A stretch of DNA of 64,000 bases from Phellopilus nigrolimitatus. Taxonomy: Eukaryota; Basidiomycota; Agaricomycetes; Hymenochaetales; Hymenochaetaceae. Within the stretch, counting starts at the first letter, position 1. Each line of letters starts with the position of its first letter. The notes below the pieces were generated by a model. It did not search any database. It saw only the letters and a list, made by a program, of their open reading frames with translations, and was not told where the DNA came from. Of this stretch, positions 13,495 through 27,806 are shown one piece after another. Where the stretch lies: contig JAJOHG010000012.1 in the NCBI GenBank assembly GCA_021029095.1, positions 62,001 to 126,000 on the forward strand, given 5' to 3'. A program made the position numbers and the translations under genes.

Positions 13495-14179
13495 TGTTGG
13501 TTGAGGACTTGTGGCGCCACTAAGAGACTTTTTTCGCCAAGGTGGGAAGGCGTCGCATTATCGTCTACATGTACTAGCTTAAGAGCTAAATATACGTCCG
13601 ATTACAACCAGGGTGTCCTAATTGACGGGTAGATTTAGCACCGGGATAGAAACCATACGGGCAAAGCTTACTTCCGGCTCGGGTTCGATCCTGTTGATAT
13701 GTGGCGTAATAATGAATTCTCGGCGCACCGTCTCTATAGTGAGCGCCGACGAAGTGCTTTTCAATGTCTGCATACCATGTGTTTGGTGCAGGTTAGGTAG
13801 ATCTGGATCGAGAGCGCTGCCGGTCATCACAAATTGCGACTGTTTGTGATAACTTCGAAACGTTAAATCGCCGTCGGAAGAATGAAAACGTGCTTGAAAA
13901 GCTCATGGAAAACATGGATTATTGTCAGTCAAAACAAACGAACGAAGCAGTCGATTTATGATCACTGTACATTGTTACTATGTTAGGAACCTGTACAGTG
14001 AATGATTTGTGGATCGTCATTACTTCCTCCGAAATAAATCCCGCAACAACATCTTAGAATTGCTGTCAAATTATGTATTCCTTTTATGACCATCGGACAC
14101 ACTTTGTGAACGTTACGTGCTAGCTCGGACAGGCATAAAACTAACAGAAAGGGCTGCTCACAGTCGATTATGCGGGTGG
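13495..14179. other. Intergenic with one unassigned minus-strand frame
   Basis: These 685 bases lie between the HIT gene's stop and the peroxidase start, both on the minus strand. A 60-plus codon minus-strand frame at 13618-13827 (MTGSALDPDLPN at its start) has no recognisable domain and no clear splice partners. I treat it as unproven. The rest should include the peroxidase promoter. Confidence 0.4.
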
Positions 14180-14904
14180 TCATAATTTCGCGGCAATCTT
14201 TTGCACTAGTGCCTTTGCGTCCTCGTCATCCAGCTCCTCGCGCGCTTCAAACTCTTTCCGATGCATCTCGTTTCGCGACAGCGGACGAGAATGGTTTCCT
14301 TCCGATGATGGCAGGGCAGAGATCTTCGAAGTCGCGTCGAACGTCGGCGCAGGAATAATATGGTAATGTACCTTGCAAGCCCACGTATCCAATTCAGGCC
14401 GGTTTCCTCGACTTATGAAAACCAGGAGTTACATACGTGTGGTACAGCCTGCGCGTATTCTTGATTACAAACAACGTTCAGCGCGTTGTTGTCCATCGCT
14501 GATCTGGATGCTAAGTAACGGGAAGCTGTCTCGAATTTCCCCAAAACAGACCTTTCGTTAGCGCATTCGCGACTTTGGACACCGCCTGTCCCAGAGCGCC
14601 TGCGATATCTTCCGGCAGCTCAGACAGATGCGAGTAGTGTTCTTTTGGGATCACAAGGACATGACCAGGCCTGAGAGGTAGGATATCTTCAAGATGAAGC
14701 CGCAGAGATTAAATTCAGCATCTGCAAAACATTAATATTCAAGCACGAGTGACCTAATATGACGACGACCTTCTCATTTTCGTACACCTTGTGCGCAGGG
14801 TTTTTGCCTTGGACTATATGGCAGAAGGGACAACTATCAGTCTCGGGTGTCCACATTGGAGAAACACGTCGGTCAACGTGCGAATCGATTATGAACGAAG
14901 TCAT
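14180..14904 (-). CDS. HIT-family nucleotide hydrolase
   Basis: Histidine-triad proteins hydrolyse dinucleoside polyphosphates or nucleotide phosphoramidates. The ATG at 14902-14904 begins MTSFIIDSHVDRR. It is followed by the zinc-type opening CPFCHIVQGKNPAHKVYENE and, after a short intron, by DILPLRPGHVLVIPKEHY. The catalytic triad is formed across another splice: NVVCNQEYAQAVPHV joins HYHIIPAPTF, giving HVHYHIIP. A charged helix ends the protein at AKALVQKIAAKL. The size (about 190-200 residues) and the C-terminal extension fit the fungal Hnt-like group. The gene is divergent from the methyltransferase gene, and the transposon sits between them. Family assignment is firm; substrate is not. 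Confidence 0.88.
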
Positions 14905-15001
14905 CTGGGAAGGTGACTGTAGCGATGGAAATATGAGCTGAGTTAGGACTCGGTGGCGGCTGCCCGCCGATCCTTCGACACACAGACTCTAACTACAACA
15001 A
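14905..15001. promoter_or_regulatory. Residual HIT/methyltransferase divergent promoter
   Basis: Only 97 bases separate the HIT start codon from the left end of the inserted element. Without the element, the HIT and methyltransferase ATGs would be about 100 bases apart, so this stretch probably served as a shared bidirectional promoter. No core motif could be identified with confidence. Confidence 0.4.
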
Positions 15002-15003
15002 TA

Positions 15004-15161
15004 GGGGAGCTCAAAGTTGAGCTCGTCTTTCCTGAGACTGAGATGCCTGCCTTTTACAGCGATCCAGAGACGTCCCGGCATGTCGGCTTTGAAGCTCGCT
15101 ACAGAGCTTGGTCAGCTTGCAGATGCGACCGCCGGCAGCCTATTCAGGTGCGCTAGGGTTA
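15004..15161 (+). repeat. Left terminal inverted repeat of the 15.0-15.8 kb element
   Basis: This 158-base arm pairs with 15641-15799 on the opposite strand. The outermost 18 bases are themselves a near palindrome (GAGCTC spaced by AAAGTT, then GAGCTC). Confidence 0.9.
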
Positions 15162-15640
15162 AGACATCGATACCCGAGGCATTCGTTCCGAAAGCAATCG
15201 ACATTCCCACACCCTGGATTGTCCTTCCAAAACAGCATAAAAATGGCATTCGGTTGCTCTACAATAGATATTACAGTGCTTTCCGGTAAGAAAATGATAG
15301 TGTGCATTTTTAGCCTTTTTTTTCTTGGACCCCACCAGAAGTGGAAGGGCAGACCAAGAAAGGGAATTTGCTGATGTGAACTCCGAAATCTTTCCTTTCA
15401 TGGGCACCCAAAGCTGCTCAAGCCGGTTCCTACGGCTCTCATTGGTTGGCTCATGCAGCCGCACTGCGACTTCTCTTTCGGTAACTGCTTCCCTTTCGCG
15501 CGGGCTCGAAAAAAGGTGTCGAAAAAAAGTGCACTGTGATTATTACCGGAAAACGGCGTAAACATCCATAGAAAAAAAAGAAAGAAATACTCAGATGCAT
15601 GCTTGTGCCGGATCGTGCCGGATTTGATGCGAGGTAAGCG

Positions 15641-15799
15641 TAACCCTAGCACACTGAATGTAGGTTGCCGGCGGTCATGTTTGCGTGCTGACCAAGCTCT
15701 GTAGCGAGCTCCAAAGCCGACATGCCGGGACGTCTCTGGATCGCTGTAAAAGGCAGGCATCTCAGTCTCAGGAAAGACGAGCTCAACTTTGAGCTCCCC
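15641..15799 (-). repeat. Right terminal inverted repeat of the 15.0-15.8 kb element
   Basis: This arm is the reverse complement of 15004-15161. It is near-perfect over the outer 112 bases and more diverged, with small indels, towards the centre. A tandem GTGCCGGAT pair lies just inside it at about 15605-15624. Confidence 0.9.
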
Positions 15800-15801
15800 T
15801 A

Positions 15802-17045
15802 ATGTCTAGCGGAAATCTTTCTCGTTCTATGCGCGCAAACTACGCAGAGCATGGCGTATCAGAGGCAAGTATACTAGTATGTAACCTATACCAATTGCTC
15901 AATGTAATTCACACACAACCACAGTATTATACGAAGGTAGGAAAGACGTATCGCAATCCCCATTTTTCCGGCGTGAAAGCGTGCTTGTTTGAGTGGATGA
16001 ACAAGTGTGCAACAGAACAATTCCTTCCGGTTTTCTTCTAATATGAATGTGTTCTTGAAGATGGTGGAAAAATGAAAAGAATTTGCCAAATGATTCTGAC
16101 CCAGTCACTATCTTCGACATGGCCTGCGGTGAGATAAAGAATGTATCAATAACCAGCGCTTTTCTCATTAAACTTTTCAAGGCAGGTGAATTTCTAACCT
16201 GAAAGTCCAAGTAGCATTTTAATGACTACTATAGGCAGTGGTGAAGCTACAATATGCGTTCTCCAATGGTACGAAATCGGTCGTCAGCTGCATAAGCGCA
16301 GCCTGCAATTTGCGTCGGGCGCACATGTGGTCACGGGAAGCCCGCTCGCCTCGAGTTATAGCAAGACCCAACCGCATCCAGCGCTGTGTAGCCGTTGTCC
16401 GGAGCCAGCAATTCTCGCCGCCGATCCGGTATGTTTTAGTCTTGCGAGGCTCTAATGAATGACCGTGATTGTGATAGCTGTTCAGTTTACGGTAGAGGCG
16501 TATAAAGAAAGGACTGGTATGGCTTGTACGCCACTATCTTTCAGGCATATTGTTGAGGGCGCTATGCCGCCACAATCCTCACGCCACGGTGCTGTGGCAT
16601 CCGCTAATGTTGAGCCTCGGGGCCCAGACACCGCGGACAAACCCGATCCAGGGAACTCGCCCGAATCTCGTGAAATAGAAATGGTGATATGCTCTTTTGC
16701 ACTGCATCTGATAGAGTCCCCATCGGAGCTATTTTCGCTTCTCTGGGAGCTTAGTACCAAAGCGAAATGGCTGGTTGTACTAGCCCCTCACAAGAAACCC
16801 GAGGTAAGCATATATATGTATCTAGTTTGAGAAATATTCAGGTCCAACATTCGTAGATTAAGGACGGATGGGGGTGGACCAAATGGGATGTGAATGCTTG
16901 GAATGCCTGTAGGATGAGCGAGGGTAGCGGCGAGATTCTCAAAGAAAGGTATAAAGTGATATTTTTTTCTGACCATTTGCCATGTATTGACTGCAAGTAC
17001 CCCAGAGTGCATTGTAGAGTTTATAAGAGCTTGAACTATGTATAG
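15802..17045 (+). CDS. SAM-dependent methyltransferase-like protein
   Basis: The ATG at 15802 lies directly next to the transposon's right TA. Exon 1 (15802-15876) is followed by a 48-base intron with a GTATGT donor. Splicing then gives YYTKVGKTYRNPHFSG and FEWMNKWWKNEK, and joins DPVTIFDMACG to SGEATICVLQWYE. That last join builds the motif I glycine loop (DMACGSGE) of class I methyltransferases. DPFTVEAYKERTG carries the probable acidic motif II residue. VICSFALHLIESPSELFSLL and WLVVLAPHKKPEIKDGWGW follow as motifs IV-VI, and the stop is at 17043-17045. Every splice I checked keeps the frame, so the gene looks intact despite the insertion. The family is common in basidiomycetes; the substrate is unknown. 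It is convergent with SHE9, 91 bases away. Confidence 0.85.
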
Positions 17046-17136
17046 CTTGGACTGATGCATTATTCCAGAAATCATGAGTAGAGGATGCTGTGTTCAAAGA
17101 TGATTTAGGGTAGATTTCTGTCATATCTATTTTTCC

Positions 17137-18456
17137 TCAACTACACCACGATCCCAACACGAAGCCAGCAATTCCGACACCGACCGCACCGACCGCAGCC
17201 GACACGGCCATTATTTGTCGATCGCGAGCTGCCTTTGCTCTCTGCTCGAATTCTATCGGCGGTGAAACAGAGACAACGTCAACCTCCGCACTACCCTCTC
17301 CTTCCCTCACGGTGACGGTCACCGCGGGTATTGGAAGCTCAGCGCGAGCCAAAGCAGCCGCAGCAGCGTGCATCTCCACCAACAGCGCCTCCTGAGCTGC
17401 TTGGCGGAGCTTCAGGTCATTCAGGCCCCTTTCCACGACCCGCTGGTTCTCCTCGTTCAGCTCGACGACCCTCTTCTCGAAGCTCTGCACGAGCCGCTTG
17501 CGCTTCCACGGCTCGACGAGGACGATCGCGAGCACAAAAACCGCGAGGTTGAGGCCGAGCGCTGCGAGCGAGCCGTACGTGCTCGCGCTGCGGATCTTGT
17601 CGGACCAGACCTGCTCCTCGTGGTAGCGCGCGAGAATCGCGCGCATGAGCTCGTTGAACTGGCGCTCGACCGCATCATCCGCGCTCTCCGCGACGGCCTT
17701 CGCGCGCACCTCCTCCTGCTCGACGAGGTGGTCCTGCCGCACGAGCTGCGTGAAGCGCGAGACGTCCGCGTCCGTCCACGAGGACTTGCGCTGCAGCAGG
17801 TCATTGACCTCGCGCTGCGAATTTGAGCGGCGGGAGACAGCGTCTTCGTACGCAGATTTCGCTGCTCGCGTCTGCTCGCGGATTTCGTGCATCTTGTGCT
17901 CTTGATTTTCATTCGTGTAACGAATAGGGCTTCAGTGTACCGTATCGTAGAACAGCTGCAAATTGAGAATTCTCGTACCGTTCTCGGCGACCAGCTTCTT
18001 CAGCGACTCGATTTCATGATACCCCGTCACCTCATTTAGCCTTCCACCAAGGCGGTGAAATGTGACCTGCGCTGCGGCGGAGAAGTCATCCATCCGCGCG
18101 CGCAGCGTCGATGCATTTTGCATCGTCCACTTCCGCAGCTGTGCCCTCGCATCGTCCACGGTCGGACGAGTCTTCTCAGTCCACTTGCGCAGCTGTTCCT
18201 TCACATCATTGATTTCCACCGGAGACAGTGAAGACGGCGGCGGCTGGGCTTCGGAAGCAACGCGTTGTTTGCTGACGTCTTCCACCTCTTGGGACGGCGA
18301 CGAAGGGTCTAGTCCTGAAGGCGCTCCAGTTGTCTGCCCTTCCTTCTCTGGTTCTTTGGAGCCGGACGATGCGAAACCGCGACGATAAGTTGCCAACGGA
18401 GACGAAAAAAGCTCAAGCGGGGCGACCCGCGTGGGCCGCCTGATGGTCCTTAGCAT
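17137..18456 (-). CDS. SHE9: She9/Mdm33 mitochondrial inner-membrane protein
   Basis: She9 (Mdm33) shapes the mitochondrial inner membrane and affects fission. The ATG at 18456 gives a classic presequence (MLRTIRRPTRVAPLELF, then YRRGFASS). After a disordered linker come two coiled-coil blocks (EQLRKWTEKTRP and AQLRKWTMQNAS). The family core is RLNEVTGYHEIESLKKLV, AAKSAYEDAVSRRSNSQ, REVNDLLQRKSSWTDADVSR and RYHEEQVWSDKIRSASTYGS. A membrane helix (LAALGLNLAVFVLAIVLV) is followed by EPWKRKRLVQSFEKRV, and a second hydrophobic segment near the C-terminus (VSAAVGAVGVGIAGFVLG) ends the protein. One intron (about 17,897-17,976) joins AEN to EHKMHEIREQ. A longer start through an upstream ATG is in frame, but it would bury the presequence. 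Confidence 0.93.
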
Positions 18457-18755
18457 GAATGCGCACAAGGTCAATGTACGTGCATAAGTAGTAATCGTCA
18501 GAGGACCAAGGATTAGTCTTGCCAACCTTTCGTCGTGAGACACAATCTATATGTATTTCCAGTGCGTCGCATGTAATATCAACAAGTTGATAAGGAGTAA
18601 AACGAAATAAAACAGAGCGAGTGTGGGTGTGTAAACGAGACAAGACAAAAAAGGGAGACGCTGACACACTGTCTTGCGGCACGAGCGTTAACTATGATAT
18701 GTAGAGGGGGTGGGATATAAGGAAGAAGAAAAAGACAAGAGAAATGCCCGTTAAT

Positions 18756-21120
18756 TTAACTCCAGACGTCCAACATCAGTCGTGAGCGTTCCTTCAGGAG
18801 CTTCATTTCCGCCGCGCCTTCGACCTCTGCGCTGCCGCCTTTCGCTTCGCCAAATATGCGCATGAGCGTGTCCTCGACGCTCTTCGACATGCTCTTGGCG
18901 TCGCCGCAGATATAGATGTATCCTTTACCCTTCAGGATCGCATCCGCGAGCGCGTCGCGTTGCTCCCACACGAGGTCCTGTACATAGATCTTCGATCCAT
19001 CAGGCTTGAACGGCGGCTCGCGAGAAACCGCGCAGTGCATGCTGAATTTGCCGCCGAGCTCCTTTTCGTACTCTGGCCACTCCTCTCTGTAGAGGAAATC
19101 ATCCGTCGACTTCCGACATCCGTAGAATAGATAGATCTTGCCCCAATCAGCGAGAGCTTCAGCTCCATTCTTCTCAACCGTACGGCGAGCCAGAGCGACG
19201 CGCTCTTGCACAAAGCCACGGAAAGGTGCAACACCCTGTAAATAAGATATTAATATCAAGCGAATCTATCAAGGGCGAAAGAGATAAAGAAAAAAGCTCA
19301 CAGTGCCAGGGCCAATCATGATGATTGGAGTCTTCGGGTTTGTCGGAAGACGGAATGTCGAGCGGCGTACGTGGATAGGAACCTTGTAACCTGTCTCGCC
19401 CTTGTACGCACCTCTTGGACCGTCGATTGCGTACGTTGGGGAGTTCACATGAGCCGGTAAAGAGTTGTCAGCTTCCGCGATTAACGGCGCGTCGTCACCG
19501 TGTAGTGCGTGTTTCAAGTTGAGGAGGAAGTTGGAACCAACACCATACACCGTCTTGGACGGAAGGTGGTCAGACGCGGACGACTGATACTTGAGCACAA
19601 CGGCCGTAACGTGGATCGAGCCGGGATAGAGTTTCGGGCTGGACGAAATCGAGTAGAAACGCGGCTGAAGACGCGGGATGCTAGATACAATGATATCGAA
19701 GGGGATCGACCATGCGGCCGTGTTCTCCGGTGTAGGCTTGACGTGTATGTTATTGCCTGCCGCAAGCTGAAGGACTTCTCCGAGCTTAAGACAACCGTTC
19801 GAGACGAGCTTGCCGTAATCTTCTTTGTTCGTGTTAAGGTTCTTGAGGAACGCATCTGCCTCAGGAGACGGCGCGAACTTGGAAAGCGCGCCAAGAATCT
19901 GACGGCCAATAACGGCGGAGATGTCGATGTAGTGGCGGAGAACAGTGCCGTACGTGGTCGGGACGGGGAAAGGAACCTTGGCGAGCGCAGGGTCAAGTGA
20001 TTCAATTCCAATAATCGTGTCCCTCTTCTCATACAGTCCAAGTGAGCAGAGAAGACGATCGACCTCAAGATCAGCGTTCGAAGGCCAGACGCCGACGTGG
20101 TCGCCGTGCTGGTATGCAATGCCAGAACCCTCGATGTTCAGCTCGATATGCACGCAATTCCTCTCACCATCGAGCGCGAAGAGCTCACGCGCAACGCTGA
20201 TCGGAGCGGGATAGGGGTTCTTAGCGTCATGGATGCCCTTTGTCTTAGTAAGCGCGCGCGCTGAGAGTTCGCCAAGGTAGACCTTTTCAGACGGGTGACT
20301 CTCTAGCTCTGTGACAACGAAGTCGGCCGAGTCGCCGCCCTGACCCTCCTCGACACCCATTTCCCGCGCAAACGCCTCCCACATGGCATCCTTCCACTCA
20401 AGGTAATCTTCCTCCATGGAGCGATCGTCGTCGCCTTCGCCGCGCTCGCCGATACGCTTCGCACCCATGGCCTCGAGGTCGGTATCCATCTTGCGCGCGA
20501 TCGCGTTATAGTGCTCATAGGTCCTGTTTCCAAGGCCAAACATGACATACTTGAGTCCATCGAGGCGATGAGAACCGTTTGAAAACTCGAAGGAATCCTC
20601 AGAGAGGTTCTGAGTGAGTTGTACGGCATTATCAGTAGGTTCACCCTCGCCGTAAGTAGCCACGACGAAAATAACAGCGCAGTCCTCAGGGATCTGGTCG
20701 AGATTCTCGAAGTCATATTCTTCAGGGTCGCAGACGAGAGAAGCGAGACCGAATTTCTGTTTGGCCTCTTTGGCGAGACGGATCGCGTATTCTTCTGCCG
20801 TACCGGTCTGAGAGCCGTAGAAAATGACAATGCGTTTTTTCTGGAGTGATGCAAAGCAGTAAATACCGGTGAACGAGCCGGCCCTTGATTTTTCACTCTC
20901 AAGGGCTAAAATGCGTAGTAAAGGCGGTACTGACACTCTCTTTCATCTTGGCGACAAAATCGCGGGGATTACCGCCGCCATTCGCTGAGCCTTTGGAAGG
21001 CGCAACGGGAACGTTATTCGACTTGTTTGCAGCGAAGATGGAATCCTTGAAGAGATAGAGAGCGGCAAGGATGACGCCGAGGCCGAGAATGGCGACGTCC
21101 GAAGACGAGGAGCCCGCCAT
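18756..21120 (-). CDS. CPR1: NADPH-cytochrome P450 reductase
   Basis: CPR passes electrons from NADPH through FAD and FMN to microsomal P450s and other ER enzymes. The N-terminus is the ER anchor (VAILGLGVILAALYLF). The FMN domain has YGSQTGTAEEYAIRLAKEA, VATYGEGEPTDNA and FGLGNRTYEHYN. The FAD part has RFYSISSSPKLYPGSIHVTA. The NADPH part has GPGTGVAPFRGFVQER, LFYGCRKS and IYICGDAKSMSKSVED. The last residues, MLDVWS, carry the C-terminal Trp that stacks on FAD. Two introns are clear: one after MKES (near 20,830-20,930), and one inside the GPGTG|VAPF motif (about 19,230-19,302). I chose the ATG at 21120 (MAGSSSSDVAIL), which resembles characterised basidiomycete CPRs. An in-frame ATG at 21192 would add 24 residues. 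Confidence 0.96.
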
Positions 21121-21821
21121 TTCGGGAGCAGGAAGGGCGGTGGGAGCGACGGGGAGAACGCGCAGACTTGATGAGCTGTCGAGGAAATTCATAAGTGTAA
21201 AAGGAATGTGATGGAAAGATGGACGCACTCTGGGCTATTTGTACGGCCGTCTGAGATGGGGAGGAGGAGATGGTCGGTGTCAGAGGTAGAGACTCACGCC
21301 GACCGAAAGAACCGAGCTAGAAGAGAAGTCAGGCAACATTATGTAACACGCGAGAGTACGCGTGAAACACCGTTTTGTTATATTTCCTACCCTTTTTTTA
21401 TCCCCCTCCCTTTTTATATAAATCGCGTATACTAGAGCAAGTCGCGGCCGTCCGAGAGAATTACATACGTACATGTAAACGAGCTTGCATTTTTCATAAA
21501 AAGATTTCCAACCTGCTCTTCCGAAGCTTGTTGTACTAAAATACACCGATCCGAGAATAGTGGTGTGTTCTTCTCTATTCACTGCTTATCTTACTTCCGT
21601 TCGTTTGTCTGCATCCGGATCCATCACGAACGGAAAGCCGGTCAGCTTTCGTGTCATCTCTTGTACATGTACACATTTTGTATTACGTAAATTAATTATA
21701 TTTTAGAGTAAGTAGCTTTATTTTAGAGTTCCCTTATCTGATTAGATATGCACCGTTGCCGGCCCTAAACAACTGCTTTGTCTTTCAACATCGTTCAATC
21801 CTCGACGATATCGCCGCAACC
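21121..21821. other. Divergent intergenic region, CPR and DAD1 promoters
   Basis: About 700 bases separate the divergent CPR and DAD1 genes. The stretch is partly pyrimidine-rich near 21,370-21,420 and contains two nearby copies of TATTTTAGAGT/TTATTTTAGAGT at about 21,701-21,731. No gene was seen. Confidence 0.45.
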
Positions 21822-22258
21822 ATGCCCGACGACGAGCAGACTTTTTTCGACAAAGAACGCGACCGCCTCGCAGTCGACATCGCATCCGTGAGAATACAGC
21901 CCCAACATCAATGCACAGCTTACCCTTTCTTTCTCACCCGCAGGGCTTCGAGCATCTCCTCACCGCATCCAACCTCCTCAACCGCAAGCTCGAGGAGGTC
22001 CTCGGCATGACGAAGGAATATGACACCATCGCCGCCCTTTGGGCGCGATTCCACGCGCTCATGCGCTCGCAAGCGGGCAGTGGCCCCGGCCGCGGACCCG
22101 GCGCAGCGGGCGCACTGCCCGACATGGACGAGAGCCTCGTCGTTCCCCTGCACGACACAACCGTCGTCCAGAATGCGAACGCCCCTTCAGGCCTTCCTGG
22201 AACAGGCGGATACACGCTGCAGGTCCCGCCGTCCGCACGCAAGCCGGCTGATTCATAG
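21822..22258 (+). CDS. DAD1: DASH complex subunit Dad1
   Basis: Dad1 is a small coiled-coil subunit of the fungal DASH/Dam1 ring that couples kinetochores to microtubule ends. Exon 1 (21822-21887) begins MPDDEQTFFDKERDRL and ends at AVDIAS. A 56-base intron (21888-21943) follows. Exon 2 opens with the diagnostic block GFEHLLTASNLLNRKLEEV, then LGMTKEYDTIAALWARFHAL. The tail is rich in Gly, Pro and Ala and poorly conserved. The total is 126 residues, longer than the roughly 90 of yeast Dad1, with the excess in the tail. A longer upstream frame lacks an ATG. Confidence 0.94.
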
Positions 22259-22860
22259 GGGCTCCGCCATCCGCCGAAAGAGAAGACATGAGGATCGCCA
22301 TTTTTACTCCGCCGCTATGCACCCGCCGCTCAATCGCCCGTTCGTGTGCCTCGGGCTCGGGCTATTTCTCTCAGCCACCGATGCTATCCGGGAACCGCCC
22401 TCCTGATCTGGCGTAGAGATGACAGGTCGGCCGGTGCTACCGTTGATGTTTCAGGCAATATGAAAGCAGGCATTTCGTATGTGCGCGCTCTCCAAATCCA
22501 TTCCTTCAAACTCGCGGCCGCATCATCGACAGCGCATTCGTTTATTCCACGGTTGCAAATATCAGTGCCATCATCGCCGTGCTTATGATGCTTTGGGATA
22601 CCGAGGGAACGATCCTTGCGCGAGATCCACGCTGCCCGCAGTCCGCAGTGGATGATACATACGAGCCTATCGGAGACCCGTTCGAAAGCATGATATCACA
22701 AAAATAATATATACGAATTGCGAGTTGCGAGTACCAAGTACAACAAGGGAGGTGGACAATGACAACAACAACATGGACACATCTTGAGAACTGCTGCTGG
22801 CCCGACCAGATTACTCAAACTACACGACACACTAGCTCACATACATACACACCCCTTAGC
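22259..22860. other. Convergent intergenic region
   Basis: About 600 bases lie between the DAD1 stop and the PKC1 stop, on converging genes. They should hold both 3' UTRs. Open frames here look like chance frames in GC-rich DNA. Confidence 0.45.
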
Positions 22861-26995
<4,135 letters not shown>

Positions 26996-27145
26996 GTGCC
27001 GTTGAGCGCGCCGTCGGGGCGTCGAGCTCGTCGATGATGAAGGATGAGGGCGAAGAGGAGGGTGACGGGGAGCGATGCAGTAACCAAACTGCCTAACTGG
27101 GCTACCATTCACGTCTCGGCTTTCTCGGCTCTCTCCGCTACACCC

Positions 27146-27472
27146 ATGCCGCTCCTCGTCTACGCGTCCGACGTACGCGCAACGAACGAGCGCGTCGTCC
27201 TCAGACTCAAAGCGGCGCACTCGCTGCTCGTCGGCGAGCTCGGCGACGCGTCGTTCACTCTCAAGAAGCCGCTCCCGACTTCAATCGACGTATACTCGCA
27301 CACCGATCTACTCGTTGTCGTCTCCGCTGTCCTTGACGCCCGTCATATGACCAGTGAAGATGTCAAGCAGTCGATAATCACCCGGCACCTCGTCCAGATG
27401 TTTCGAAATGTCGGTAACCCAAAGCAATGCTCTGCAGCCAACTTAAAGTTCGCTAGAATGCTGCCCTCCTAG
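27146..27472 (+). CDS. Unrecognised 108-residue protein
   Basis: A single open frame starts at ATG 27146, only 150 bases from the divergent PKC1 start. It is GC-rich and coding-like. The protein starts MPLLVYASDVRATNERVV and continues with LKAAHSLLVGELGDASF, VDVYSHTDLLVVVSAVLDA and SEDVKQSIITRHLVQMF, so it is mixed alpha/beta without a signal peptide or membrane helix. The last dozen codons could instead be an intron (GTAACC to TAG at about 27,412-27,457), giving a slightly different C-terminus. I do not recognise the family. It could be a 5' exon of the next gene, but that would need an intron of nearly 400 bases, far above the local norm. Confidence 0.55.
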   Translation: MPLLVYASDVRATNERVVLRLKAAHSLLVGELGDASFTLKKPLPTSIDVYSHTDLLVVVSAVLDARHMTSEDVKQSIITRHLVQMFRNVGNPKQCSAANLKFARMLPS

Positions 27473-27806
27473 GTATTAACAATGTATCGAATGCATGCAT
27501 CGACGAAAGCGACGGTCAGGTCAAGGGTGTGTCTATGGGCGAAGCGTGGCTTTTCATAAATCTATCTGACGTTCGGATGAAGTGAACATAACACCTCGAC
27601 GCTCTGTGCCGAGTCATAATCCTGTATCGCAAGTCGCTCTTGTTTCTATTCACCTTACCTACTACTGCAAAGCTGTTAAGGACAGTACGGACAGTCCGAG
27701 CACGGCAAAATATGGACTCACTTGCAATCTGCTCAATCAAGTCCTTGGCAGCTTCATAACTCGTCACGTTGTCAAGTTCGTCTTAACTAATACTTGCGTG
27801 GCTTAG
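27473..27806. other. Gap between two unrecognised genes
   Basis: About 330 bases. It probably holds the promoter or a missing first exon of the next gene. A minus-strand open block here (SYEAAKDLIEQIA near 27,718-27,760) looks protein-like but has no clear partner exons. Confidence 0.35.

Larger units (their letters stand above)
15002..15801. mobile_element. MITE-like element with 158 bp terminal inverted repeats, TA-flanked
   Basis: The element runs from TA at 15002-15003 to TA at 15800-15801. It starts GGGGAGCTCAAAGTTGAGCT and ends with the reverse complement. The outer arms 15004-15115 and 15688-15799 match over 112 bases with one mismatch (15092). Weaker pairing runs on to CTAGGGTTA at 15161 and its partner at 15641. 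Further in, TTCCGGTAA at 15281 pairs with TTACCGG near 15544, so most of the element is one long imperfect palindrome around an unpaired centre of roughly 220 bases. No transposase frame is present. TA duplication suggests a Tc1/mariner-type element mobilised in trans. Its right end touches the next gene's ATG. Confidence 0.88.

Noticed and set aside
13676..13700. GGTTCGATCC-like box suggesting a tRNA gene
   Set aside because: No matching acceptor or D-arm could be folded around it. The same holds for GGTTCGAATC near 62,105.
19509..20000. Long open frame opposite the P450 reductase
   Set aside because: It is an antisense shadow of a highly biased coding exon; the same applies to long antisense frames opposite PKC1, CDC25, PRP2 and HUT1.
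27516..27767. Minus-strand frame with SYEAAKDLIEQIA
   Set aside because: Protein-like in one short block only, with no start, no partner exon and no known family; kept only as a note.
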